Shown: positions 49,035 to 59,692 of the stretch, one piece after another
Position numbering within the stretch: the first letter of the stretch is position 1
How the letters are laid out: the number at the start of each line of letters is the position of its first letter
Origin: Euptelea pleiosperma
Taxonomy: Eukaryota; Streptophyta; Magnoliopsida; Ranunculales; Eupteleaceae
DNA: 64,000 bases
Assembly (NCBI GenBank): GCA_035048495.1
Contig: CM068540.1
Span: 7,796,829-7,860,828, forward strand
Direction of reading: 5' to 3'
Made by a program: the position numbers and the translations under genes
The notes under the pieces: model-generated
The model's database searches: none
Told to the model about the DNA's origin: nothing
The model's input: only the letters and a program-made list of their open reading frames with translations

Positions 49035-51300
49035 TTACCCTTGTTTTTTTACCTGTGCTCCCTTCTGCTTCTGCTGTTGCTGCTTCTGTTGCTGCTGCTG
49101 CTGCTGTTGTTGTTGTTGTTGTTGTTGCTGCTTCTGTTTGATTAGGAGCTCTGCGTAGAGGAGCTCGTTCCATATGTCAGGAACTCCGGGAAGGCACCAA
49201 TGGCTGCAGTCCTGGTACCGTAACGGAGACCTCCGATCCTCTTCCGTCAAATTCTGCTTCCGATAGATTGATGGGTGGGCGTCCTTACGGTAATCAGTCA
49301 TTCTAGTAATATTCAGATAGGAGACTGACGTTTTCATCCCTTTCATCACTTTCTCTAACACACTCATTTTTGGCGGATACGCCGACAAATATGTTTCGTT
49401 CTTTATGGGCTGAGTCTCACTATCACATTGCCCACCCGAATTCCACTGTCCACCCCTATGATAACCAGAAGAGAAATTCCTTTTCATTCTTCTCATTTCA
49501 GAGCTTCAATGGTGATGAATCAAAGATTGTGTACACAGATATGAATCAAAGATTGGTTAACATATTACCTGAAATGGGAAGCCGAATAGCCCCTGAAGAA
49601 AACCTGGGTCCTCTTAGGATCGACATTGGCATCGACCCATCTTGCCCATGTCACCAAAGCTTTCCGAAATGCCTCGACAACATTCAATTTTCCGTAAACA
49701 TGGCTACCTTCTTGGTAATAATCCTTCCTGCAAGTAATTGGTTTGGTTTGTATTTCTTCTTTAGTTTGTTATAATTGAGATCATCATATACTGGAATTTT
49801 CAATTGGGCTACTCAGATCCAAGAAAAAAAAATATAAAATTTACAGAGATGACAACTAGGAAGGGAGGATTTAGGGTTACTGATTACCCTTTTGAAGTCT
49901 TTTCATGAGTCCACCAATGACCTGTGTTGAAGACGATGATATCCGCATTCTTGTACTTAGAAGATGATCTCTCAACCAAATCGAGCCGAAGCGTCTCCTT
50001 CTTTGTTCCATTCGTGTCTGGCATTTCCCATTCTTGAACAAGAAAGGGAGATCGGAAGAACTCAACAGAACAGTTATAGTCCTATCCATCCACCCCAGAA
50101 TTGCAAAGAAAAAAAAAAAAATTTAAACTAAAGAACAAGAAAATCAAATTCTAAAACAAAATGAACATGAGGAAGAACAACATACTTTGAAAACAAATGA
50201 GTAAGAACCCTCTGTTCGAAATTCTCGTCGACCAGAGGCTTCAAAGACTTTGCTTTTATCTGCCACTGAGTTTCTAAGAATGCAAACCATAGATTCCCAC
50301 ATGTTTCTATTAAGAGAATCGCCAACGAAAACTAATCGTTTTCCTCTCAACAATTCTAACATCTCTCTCCCATTCAACCTGAATTAAAAAGAACCCAAAC
50401 AAGATCCACCTCAGTAGAACAAAACCCAGAAAGGAAATTAATTGTAAGCCATTTATGCCCAAACATCGAGAATAAAAACAGAATTTTTTTACCATACCTT
50501 GGGAGATTGCAAGCCTTTGGTTGCCATCTGAGTTTCTGATAATCCCCATCAGGCCTACTGTTGACAAGGCAATTGAAAGGCTCATCGATGTGAGGGCAAG
50601 ACCCGGGTGGGTAAAGCGGATACGAATCGTCCTTCACCCATCTCCCATCAAAGATATTACAATGCATCAAAGACATTAAAGAATCAGAATTAGACTCTTT
50701 CTTCTTCTTTTTGTTCTTCCCATCCTCCTCTTGGGAGGAAGATTTCAAAACCCCACTTGCAGAAGTAGTAGAACTCCCATTGTTCTGTTTAAGCGAAGAA
50801 GCCGTAAAATTTGAAGCCTGGTCTCCATTTTTACCAAGAATCTCCTTCTTTCCAGGACCTTCCTCCCCTTCAGAAGATGGTGGAGACTTACTCACCGTCC
50901 GATTGACTATGGGTTTTATTGATGGTGATGGTGATGGGGATGGGGATGGAGATGGAGTTGATCCTTCTCGTTTTGCAGTCGAGTTAAGCGATCTGGTGAT
51001 ATTGAGGTTACTTTGTAAAGTGGGTTGAGATGAATTGGGGAAAAAGTAAGAAAAGAAAGAAGAAAACTGAGATCTAGAAGAAGAATCAGAAGTGGTGAAG
51101 ATGTTATTAAAGAACCAAGGAGAAGAAGAGTTTCCAGCAGGATTGAAAGCTAAGAAGATAGTGCAAACAACGAAAGTGAACATGAACCCATAAGCGAAGA
51201 CCATGGTTCTTCTAGTTCTGAGGAGAGAAAACAAGTTGTTAAGATCGGAGATGAGATTTCCAGAGCCGGTGGAGGGATGCTTTGCTGCATCATCCGCCAT
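49035..51300 (-). CDS. TBL: TRICHOME BIREFRINGENCE-like (TBL) polysaccharide O-acetyltransferase
   Basis: TBL/DUF231 proteins transfer acetyl groups to wall polysaccharides in the Golgi. Exons (minus): 51300-50498, 50378-50186, 50081-49888, 49727-49569, 49455-49035; all four introns are GT-AG (104-160 bp). The CDS totals 1770 nt, giving 589 residues plus TAA, with matching phases at every junction. Seen in order: a short cytosolic N-terminus with [10 protein letters not shown], one membrane segment at about 32-53 (type II anchor), a Ser-rich stem with an SPSPSP run, a PMR5N domain at about 214-268, the GDS motif at 287-289 with [16 protein letters not shown], and the catalytic DXXH as DCSH at 532-535. 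The long stem and N-terminal motif fit the TBR/TBL1/TBL2 clade. Oddity: the C-terminus (559-589) has an uninterrupted 15-residue polyglutamine tract and further Q/K. Which polysaccharide it acetylates cannot be told. It appears intact. Confidence 0.95.
49051..49134 (-). repeat. CAA/CAG trinucleotide repeat encoding the polyglutamine tail
   Basis: Mixed CAA and CAG codons, 15 in a row, then AAG, four more glutamine codons and further Q/K codons. CAG followed by GTAAAAAA at 49053 could act as a splice donor, in which case the true C-terminus would differ. Confidence 0.8.
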
Positions 51301-51714
51301 GGCGGATGTTTACACAGAAAACTGTGTGTTTTTTCTTTGTTCTTTGATCTTCAAAAGAAACCCTAACAAGAAGTAGAAAGAAGAAAAAAAAAGAAAGGAG
51401 AGAATTGTGGTTGGTGTTGTTAGAGAGTTTCTCTGGAAGAGGAGTGGAGTATCTGTATGTCTTTTTGAGTGGACGACGATGACGGCAGCGAAGGACGACA
51501 GTTTGTGACTATGGGAAAGGCGATAGAAACCAATCTCTCTAAATACTCCGCCTTTTCTTTAATTAATTTCGTAAATGCCACTAACTTTGAAATTCGTTAT
51601 TGTACTCGTCTTTGGGATTCGTGTACTGGGAATCTCTAAGATCATCGGTGAAATTTTTTGATGGATGAGATGCCCATGCAAGTACTCTCAAAATTCGCCA
51701 CCTATGCACTTGGA
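51301..51714 (-). promoter_or_regulatory. Promoter / 5' UTR region of the TBL gene
   Basis: Only 414 bp separate the start codon from the MULE target duplication. A TATA-like TATTTAGA lies on the minus strand at 51538-51545, about 240 bp upstream of the ATG. The leader (51301-51430) is purine-rich on the coding strand, with runs of GAAAGA type. Sequence beyond the MULE was the original distal promoter. Confidence 0.45.
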
Positions 51715-51723
51715 TTAGTTAAA
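51715..51723. repeat. Target-site duplication, left (TTAGTTAAA)
   Basis: Identical to 58372-58380 on the other side of the MULE. Confidence 0.9.
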
Positions 51724-51766
51724 GGGTGGCGTTAATTGCACACACCTTTTTTGTAGTAAGACTCAC
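51724..51766 (+). repeat. MULE terminal inverted repeat, left
   Basis: Pairs with 58329-58371; 40 of 43 positions match, the outer 33 perfectly. Confidence 0.9.
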
Positions 51767-52288
51767 AACTTATCTATACATACCATAAGTTTCATATAAT
51801 TTATATCCTCCCACTTCATAGTCACACCTACCTAAACAAAAAGTTATGGAAAGAAAAACCGTAGAAGAGAAAAGAGAAACCGTAGCAATCATCCTTCCTC
51901 TACTGAAGAGTCCACGACCACCGAATCATCCTCCCTCTATCAAAGACTCCATTGAAGGTAATTGATCATCTTGTTCCACTCAAGCAAATTTTTCGGTCTT
52001 GATCCACCAAAACCCATTATTTTTGTTCCACTTGAGGATTTATTTTGATTTTTATAAGAAAATGATTATTTTTCGCCATCAAATCCAATGTAAGACATAA
52101 ATTCAATGTAAGTCATTAGATTGTGCATCAAATAACTTACATTACTTGTTGAATGTTTATTGTGGGTATAAACTGTTCGATAAAATGTCTCAGAGAATTT
52201 ACACACAATGAATCTTACATTTCAAAATGTATATGTAATGTTACATCTTTAAGTTGTTTATTTAAATTTTTTGAATGGTATTAATTGA
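51767..52288. other. MULE left subterminal region
   Basis: AT-rich, about 520 bp, between the TIR and the PMD gene. It presumably held the promoter of that gene; no clear motif seen. Confidence 0.35.
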
Positions 52289-54442
52289 TTGGTTTCGATA
52301 GCAATGCGTCGAGCAATTCGTAAGGTAATAAGAAAGAGTAACACTCCAAGTACATTAAATCATCATCCGCCACCACCTACCTTGATTCCACCCACGACAT
52401 CTGAAAGGAGACGCCGCACAGAACACTCAGAAATACAACAACAACAAATAATGGAAGAACTATTTTGTCAAATTCAAGAAAATGAACAAGTTGAAGAAGA
52501 AGATGTATCAGAAGCCTCGGCAAAAGAAGAAGTGTATACGGAAGAACAATACTATAGAGTACACCCCCAGTACGCTGTAATGTCACGTGGTGGGTTCCCC
52601 GGAGGTCCATCTAATCCTGTAATTTTAAAAAGTTTTAAGACGCATGTTGCTCACTCTATTTGAGAATATAAGGTAAAAAACATATAAAATTTGACTCGTT
52701 GTTTGTAATATATGTTGATAATATATGTTACTAATATATATTGCTAATACGCAGGAACGGCCAATACTTAGATGCATACAACATATTACAAAAATCAGAG
52801 ACTAGGATTGGTCCACTATGCCGCGTTATTTCAGGATTCTGTTAAGGCGTACAGGGTTGTTTAATTTGGCAAGGTATGCGTATAAAACAAACAATCGAGT
52901 ACTTATTTCAGGGTATGTTGGGAGGTGGCACCCTGAGACATACATTCCATCTTCCATTTGGTGAGATGACGATCACCTTAGATGATATGTACTAGATTAT
53001 ACGCATCCCAACTGAAGGTCGATCAGTGACAGAGTTGGATACGTTGTCACCCCAGTAAGCCGTTTACTTGCATGTAGAGATGTGGGGGGTCAAGCAACAT
53101 GTTGCCATTGCTGAGCTAGTTTTGAATAAGGGCAACACAATAAGGATAGAGTGGCTGAGGCTTACCTTCGAAAACATTGGTCGAAATCTTTCAGATGAGG
53201 AGTGCGAGTTTGCTGTGAGGGGATATATTTTGTATTTGCTCGGGTGTACAATTTTTCTGACAAGACGGGAATAATGGTACCTATTATGTATCTTAAACTC
53301 TTGCAGGACATCAGAGAGGTAAATACACACGCTTGGGGGCAGGTGCTCTGGCATATCTATACCGACAGTTAGGATTAGCATCTAGATCAGAAGTGAAGCA
53401 GATTGCCGGTTATTTGACACTAGTAGAGGTATATTTTTTAAAACACCGATTTATATTTAATACTCTGAGCTACTGTTGTTTATCATGTCTGATGTGTTGT
53501 AGGCATGGGTCTATGAACACTTTCCATTTACAAGACCAACGCTAGATCTAGAGTTCAAAATTGGCGATCCACGAGCCAAACGATGGCTTCCAACACCTTC
53601 AGGTGGAGATCCAAAAGTCAATTTGAGTGTTGTGGGAGGCAATTGACTTCACCCAACCACATAAGGTAATAACTTATACATGTCTCATTTATATTTATTA
53701 CATGTGAACAATCGATTAATTTATATTTATTACAAGTCACGTGGGGCCCATATAAAGAGACAAGGGATGCATATCTAATTCTTGATATTGCCTTCTTCAC
53801 TAGTCCCCTGAGGTGCTTTCATATCGTAGAACCATATCATCTTGCCCAGGTTCTACGACAATTTGGATACATTCAAAGTATCCATCCCCCTCTACTAGAG
53901 CCAATAGAAGCCGTGCGAGGAGCAAAAAATAAATAATATAAGGTTGTTTATGCTATGCTAGATCATTTATAGGATTAGTGGTATAATCATGTATTATCCA
54001 TGATGGCACGTGGACAACTAGTTGTGAATACATTGGATTGTACATTACCTTTCATGGTTTCGTAGGATTTCACACATTCAAGTGCAGAACCCTGACAATA
54101 GAACTGGGTATGATCCAAGAGTGCAAATGGCACAAACGGCTCCGACAGATCCAACTACCGTTGGATCATATGATTCCTGGGTAAACATCGTATTCAAATT
54201 GATGTTCACTATACAGAAGTAGTCAATATTAAATTAACAATGCATATGTTTGTACACATGTTGCGCAGAAGGATCGAGCAATGAGTCTCCTCGAAGACTC
54301 GTTTCGTTTAGATGATGTTGATGTCTTAATTGAAAGAAACAAGTAGATATACAACGTCCTTAATAGTAATGTGGACCAGGGATCAAGCACGAGAACGGGG
54401 AAAGGAAAAGAGGGAGAATCGTCGTCGAGGAGAAGAAGATGA
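52289..54442 (+). pseudogene. Plant mobile domain (PMD, MAIN-like) gene inside the MULE, broken
   Basis: PMD proteins include Arabidopsis MAIN and MAIL1, needed for meristem upkeep and transposon silencing; many others ride in transposons. The first exon (52289-52672) encodes a Q/E-rich stretch, then GGPSNPVILKSFKTHVAHSI. A GT-AG intron follows at 52673-52754 and another at 53429-53502. Family landmarks are the WHPET..FHLPFGEMTITLDD segment near 52930-52990, ECEFAVRGYILYLLGCTIF (53210-53260), AWVYEHFP after the second intron, LRQFGYIQSIH near 53850-53885, and a basic SSSRRRR tail. Disabling changes: a stop at 52662-52664 where the family has Trp, a frameshift near 52950, a stop near 52993, a one-base shift near 53255 and another near 53335. 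It is read from the left end of the element and converges on the transposase. Confidence 0.8.
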
Positions 54443-54639
54443 CCTTATGTTGTTGTACTTTTAAATTTGGGACATTTATATATTAAACAACTAAATTTAT
54501 TTATGATATATATCTAGACCAATTGTCTAGATAATGTACGTATTGCGCAAATCAGGCCATCGATTTATCTTCCATGTATTACATTTTCGAAGGGGAGCTT
54601 CAAAGTTTGGGAAAAAAATTAATTTTACACAAAAACATT

Positions 54640-55420
54640 TGGTCTTACCGATCTCATTGCCGTTGATATCGGTGAAGAGCTACCGTTATAGATAAAGGCA
54701 TATCGGTGGCCACTACCGTTTTACATAAATGTATATCGGTGGCCACTACCAATATAAGCTGTTGTTTATATCGGTGGTCACTACCGATGCAAAAATCAGA
54801 AAAAATAAGAGTACTGGACCCCAAACGGTATCACAGTACCAATATCAACTGAAATTCAATCGGTGACTCACTACCATTTTACATAAAGGTATATCGGTGG
54901 CCACTACCGATATCAGCTGTTGTTTATATCGGTGGTACTACCGATACAAAAAATCTGACAAAAACATGACTATTGGACCACAAACCGTATCACAGTACCG
55001 ATATCAACTAAAAAAGATGAACACATCTTTTCTCACCATAACGGTATCTGGTTATTGATATGAAATAGCTAATATCGGTGTCGAGCTACCGATTTGGAAA
55101 AAGATGAAAAATATCTTTGCTGACTATATAACGGTATCACAGTACCGATTACATATGGTTCTAATCGGTGGTCGTCTATTGATTTTGGTTTAATAAATCG
55201 TTATGATACTATCGATATACTTTATAGATATCGGTAGTGGGCTACCGATTGGAACTAACCTGTATCGGTACTATGATACTGTTAGCAAATCAGAACACTT
55301 ATTTTGGTGAAACGATGGGGGTATGCCGATATAGGTAGGTTGGATATAGGTAGTGGACTACTGATTGTGTGATGCTTAGATCGGTGGTTCAGTACCATTT
55401 TGGAAAAAAAGTTTACAAGA
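54640..55420. repeat. Palindrome-rich spacer between the two MULE genes
   Basis: About twenty copies of ATCGGTGG(C/T)CACTACCGAT-type words and of GGTATCACAGTACCGATATC-type words, in both orientations and at irregular spacing. Each is itself partly self-complementary (ATCGGT...ACCGAT). No ORF. It sits where transcripts of the two convergent genes would end. Confidence 0.7.
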
Positions 55421-55709
55421 CTTTTGTAAATCTCTAATTCATGAAGTAGTAAGTAAAATTATTCAGATTTAAAATGGAGAGTTGTGTTTTCCCAATGCAC
55501 TGACATCAAAAGTTGTATTGTATTGTATTGACATTTACAATGGTTTACATTTACGGTGTATACTTTCGTGTACAACCCTAGGCACACAGGCCTCAAAAAA
55601 GTCAGCTTGCACGTCTACAAAAAAAATAAGAAAACTAGTCACTAGGGATATCAAATGGACCCTCCCATAAGACAACCCTAGGCTCAACTAGGCTTTTGAA
55701 CTGATCCAT

Positions 55710-57525
55710 TCATTCAAGGTACGGGGTGTCCCGGCCTCGAGCTACTTGGTGACGATACCTTCTCCACATATCACTTGTTCGCGGTATCGGACTTCTAGGA
55801 TCCAAAATAACCTTTACCCAATGGTTTTGATTCACGAACCCCATGTCAAATATTTGATGACCCGCTGATGGTGCTGTGAATAGAGTGGTACATGTGAGAC
55901 ATTGGTACAATGAAAGATGAATAAAAATACAATTATAGCGAGATGCTATAAGATGCCCCATGTCCGGCATAGTCAACCAAGTATATTCAAGTGCCATGCC
56001 ATCTTCATAGAACGCCAATGCTTCCAGCAGTTCAGCAACATGGTTATCATCGCCAAATAATCAAGCATAGTCAGAGCGATGGAATACCAACTCATCTGCA
56101 AGTTCATGTCTGACCTACTTCTAACCAATATTATCATCCATGCCCAACAGACTTGCAACAACTCTGTAGCCACAATTACCATCACCGTATACATCTTTGA
56201 CATCCAAGATGTATGGTTTAATCCCTTTTGGAAAAAAAATGCAAATACTTGACGAGTGTACCTTTACTGGTACTATACACCATCTGCTTTTGAGCATTTG
56301 CTTTCTTTAGAAGTAGCATATTCTGTGATAGTTTCTCATCAGCAAGCACAAACTCAAATTCAGATAATTCTCTTTTTGTCGATTACATCTTTTCTCATTT
56401 TTTATTTGATGCCGCTCGAGGCCTGCCTTTCTTGCTCTTCTTCACTTCCGATTCATTTAATGAAGTGGTCTCTGGCTTAAGCAGCTCCCTCAACTTTCTC
56501 TTCAGGCTTAATTTAACATCGTCACCTTAGTTATTAAAATGTTTAATGAACATGAGTACATCAGGGAAACAGTCGTGCTCTGTAAGTTTTGTTGTACAAG
56601 TAAGAACATTGGATAGTTTCTTCCAATGTTGATGAATAGACGATATAGGGATACAGCTGAAGGGAAAACACTTACTCCGCTGAAGGGAAGCTAGGTGTGC
56701 CCAGAACAAATCCTGAACCCTATTAGAACCCTCAGTAGTCCTATGCCATTCTACATATCCATATTCATCCAACATCTTCATTAACATTTGCATATCTGTT
56801 TTATCGCCCTGCTCCCTCTTTCTCATCAATGTTCGGGCATTATAAATTGTCAACATAATAGATGCATTTTTTGCATCTCTCACCTTTATGGCTCTCAGTA
56901 TTCCTTTTGGCTTCACACATGCCTTCGTCATTTCAGTCATCAGTTGCTTCTCATCTGCATTGAGTCTTCCAATAAAAGAATGTCCTTCAAACTGTTTTGC
57001 GATTGGATGATTGTGGGTACCAAAATCACTTTAACCATCCACCGGTCATCTATTGGCAACTTCACACCTCTTAGTGAAAAATGACATCCACATCGTTTTG
57101 TTCATGCCCGTCTACTCTTCTTATTCCCGCCCTTTTTTTTGAATCAATTGATGACCTACTTTTTCCACCCCTCTCACAACCGAAGAAAATTCTCGGGGAT
57201 TTACCATTCTGATGATCCGATCTTAAGACTACAACATTTCCAACTGTTTTATTGATGTCTTGAACAAATTTTATTAGTTTATCACGGCTGTGAAAGACCT
57301 GCAAAACAATGACAAATACACCTCACTCTCAATTATTCAATTACTTAATAGAGGAACAAAAACTGATAATCTCATTTGTAATGATAATGCACACACCTCC
57401 TCTGTGGTGAATGTAGCAGTATAATCAATTGACTGAACTGCTATAGGTACCTCGTCTACTTCTTCTACAATCTGGACTTGAAGTAGGTCATTTGTTGCTT
57501 TATTATCTGAGTTACTTGCAGAACC
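55710..57525 (-). pseudogene. FAR1/MULE transposase fused to OTU protease domain, broken and lacking the DDE core
   Basis: Exon 57525-57399 ends FTTEE, and the next exon starts VFHSRDKLIKFVQ (57300), the usual start of the FAR1/MULE DNA-binding region, with GCERGG near 57175. Then come GTHNHP (about 57010-57030, after a one-base shift) and EYGYVEWHRTTEGSNRVQDLFWAH (56690-56765 region), the N-terminal part of the transposase. Instead of the expected DDE catalytic domain it passes directly to a C-terminal-like IHQHWKKLSNVL segment, then a KSKKGRPR basic stretch (about 56410-56440). It ends in an OTU cysteine protease domain: DGNCGYRVVA (about 56160-56190, catalytic Asp/Cys), MPDMGHLIASRYN and NQNHW (catalytic His). 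Three in-frame stops (two TAG, one TGA) fall between the Cys motif and 56030. The intact ancestor would have moved the element in the nucleus. Confidence 0.85.
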
Positions 57526-58328
57526 CTAAAATTTTCAATTCGGTAATAGATTCAGATAATTTGAATAGTGAACTAAATGAAACAAATCATTTCAATAAAC
57601 CATTTGAACAAAAAACAATTTGAATTAAGATGCCTTTGAAATTAATGCTAATCCAACTACTTATAACTTATTTGAACATTAAACCACTTGAATTAAAAAA
57701 CCTTGTAAACTAATGTTAATCCAACCGCTTCTAGGATATAAAATTCTTTTCAATGAACACATTTGCACCAAAAACCTAACTCATTCGAATAAGCTATAAA
57801 AAACTTCAATTGAGGTTCATTCAATTTGAAGAAAAAAATTCTAAGATTAAAAATAACTAACTTATAATGTTATTAAAAAGAAGAAACAAATTCTAAGAAC
57901 ATAATCATCCCCAAAAATTTGAACAAAACCCTAGTTTTGAACCTCAAAACATAATCATTTTTGACAAAATGCAGTAGACATCATTAGCATGCAAACAAAC
58001 ACAGTAGAAATCACTATTTGGATATACAACTTACCCCCATGCCTTATTTGTAAGAGAAGAAGAAAATAGAACCAAGTTAACACGTTCTTTTTCAATGGCG
58101 GAGATGGATTGAAAGAATACGAGGAAACGCAGAGTCTCCTCTGTTTCTCCTTCATTTCCCCTCCATTCCACCTCCGTTTCCAAACCGTTTCTCCGTTTCT
58201 CCTTCATTTCCAAACCGTTTCTCCTTCGTTTTCCCCCCTTTCAAACGGCTCTTTTTTTTTTCTTGTTTGTGGGTGAGTGTGGGTAACGACAACTCCCACT
58301 TAACATTTTGGTGATTTTTTTTTTTAAG
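57526..58328. other. MULE right subterminal region
   Basis: Between the first recognisable transposase exon and the right TIR. AT-rich to 57960, then short minus-strand ORFs (58391-57955) rich in K and E over repeated TTTCTCC words. It may hold an upstream exon and the promoter of the transposase gene; nothing certain. Confidence 0.35.
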
Positions 58329-58371
58329 GTGGGTGTTCCTACAAAAAAGGTGTGTGCAATTAACGCCACCC
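58329..58371 (-). repeat. MULE terminal inverted repeat, right
   Basis: Reverse complement of 51724-51766 with three mismatches in the inner ten bases. Confidence 0.9.
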
Positions 58372-58380
58372 TTAGTTAAA
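58372..58380. repeat. Target-site duplication, right (TTAGTTAAA)
   Basis: Identical to 51715-51723. Confidence 0.9.
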
Positions 58381-58485
58381 TCTAAAAACAATGTCTTGCG
58401 TGAACATGATCATGGTTTTAAAAATGGCAGTTTAAACGATTTTAACGGTCGTTTAAATCGTTTTAACCATGGTTTTAAAAACGGT
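58381..58485. repeat. TTTAAACG-rich low-complexity repeat, left part
   Basis: Short words of the GTTTAAACG / CGTTTTAAC kind in both orientations. The same sequence class continues at 61133, beyond the inserted solo LTR. Confidence 0.5.
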
Positions 58486-59459
58486 TGATATTTGCTCAAA
58501 AGTGCTTATTTTAAGCAATTATCCTTTTAGCGTTATCGCACTCTCCTGCGTAAAATGCTCTATTTATCTACTTTTCTACGTAAGAGTCTCTTTAATTTCG
58601 TAGAACACACTTTTTCTGGACGAAATGGTATACTTGTATGCATTAAACACATTTTCGAAAGTCTAGGTATGAAGACGTTATGATCAAGTCTCATTACGTA
58701 CTCTTCTCTTGCAGGAAACTCGATCGGGCTATTCTCGAGACTTGCGGGCCAAAATCGATCATGAAAGCCCATTATCAAAGCTTAAAGCGCCCACAGGCCC
58801 TGACTAGAAGATATGGGCCAAATATGGGCTGAATAAGATGACCAAAAAGTCGGCCCAAAGAACGAAGAGAGAACGAGAGCCAATGACCAAGAGACGGATC
58901 AAAGCGTTTAAAGCCACATGAGTCAGCAAGGAAATATAGTCTACTCTACTGGAGAAGTGTGAGGATGGTCACAGTGAATACCAGGGTTCCAGACCCTCTG
59001 CCAATACTTTTATCTCCATTTTCTGATATTTTCTTTCTCCTCCCCCTAATTTTCTATCCCATCTCTCATTATTCTCTCTCTCTTCATCTCTCGGTCCTCG
59101 GATCTACTGACCTAACCCCAAAACTCCTGTTCGTTGGCTCTGGCCCATCTTCCTAAGCTATCGGACCGTCGGATCGTCCATCAGACCGTCGGATCTCTCT
59201 AAATTAGTCGGCCTGCCAATCTGGATCCTGATCCAGTCATCTTCAGTCTGACCATCAGATTGTCTATCACATCATCTTGTGAGACGATGGACATCATCAA
59301 TCCATGTGGGCCAGTAGCCGGGCCCATCATCATCGACCCGTGGCCCGACCATTTAGTGGACCACACGATTTTCAAATGCTTTAAATTAATTGTTTTTAAA
59401 TAAAAAAAGGGGTCTTCCACTAAATGGGGAAATTCCCCAAAGAAAAGTAAGGTTTTCCT

Positions 59460-59512
<53 letters not shown>

Positions 59513-59660
59513 AAAAAAACCCCATTTTCCATTAAAGGAAAGTGGGAGGTTTTTTAAGGAGAAGAGAAGGGTTCTTTGGAACCCTAATCCCTCTCCCAGC
59601 TCTTCCTCTCCTTCTCCCAAAACTCCCCCGACGTTTTCCTCTCCTTCTTCTCCTTCTTTT

Positions 59661-59692
<32 letters not shown>

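Larger units (their letters stand above)
51724..58371. mobile_element. MuDR-like MULE (6.65 kb) carrying PMD and transposase-OTU pseudogenes
   Basis: Flanked by a perfect 9-bp duplication, TTAGTTAAA (51715-51723 and 58372-58380), the Mutator superfamily signature. The terminal inverted repeats are identical for the first 33 bp, beginning GGGTGGCGTTAATTGCACAC, and continue to about 43 bp with three mismatches. Two genes read inward from opposite ends and converge: a plant-mobile-domain gene on the plus strand and a transposase-OTU gene on the minus strand. Between them is a palindrome array. The convergent layout is that of maize MuDR (mudrA/mudrB). Both genes are broken, so the copy cannot be autonomous. 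Confidence 0.9.

Noticed and set aside
49370..49774. 134-codon plus-strand ORF
   Set aside because: Antisense shadow of TBL exons 4 and 5; the minus-strand exon structure is fully consistent.
52377..57304. Treating the PMD or transposase frames as live genes
   Set aside because: Each needs several stops or frameshifts to be ignored; they are annotated as pseudogenes.
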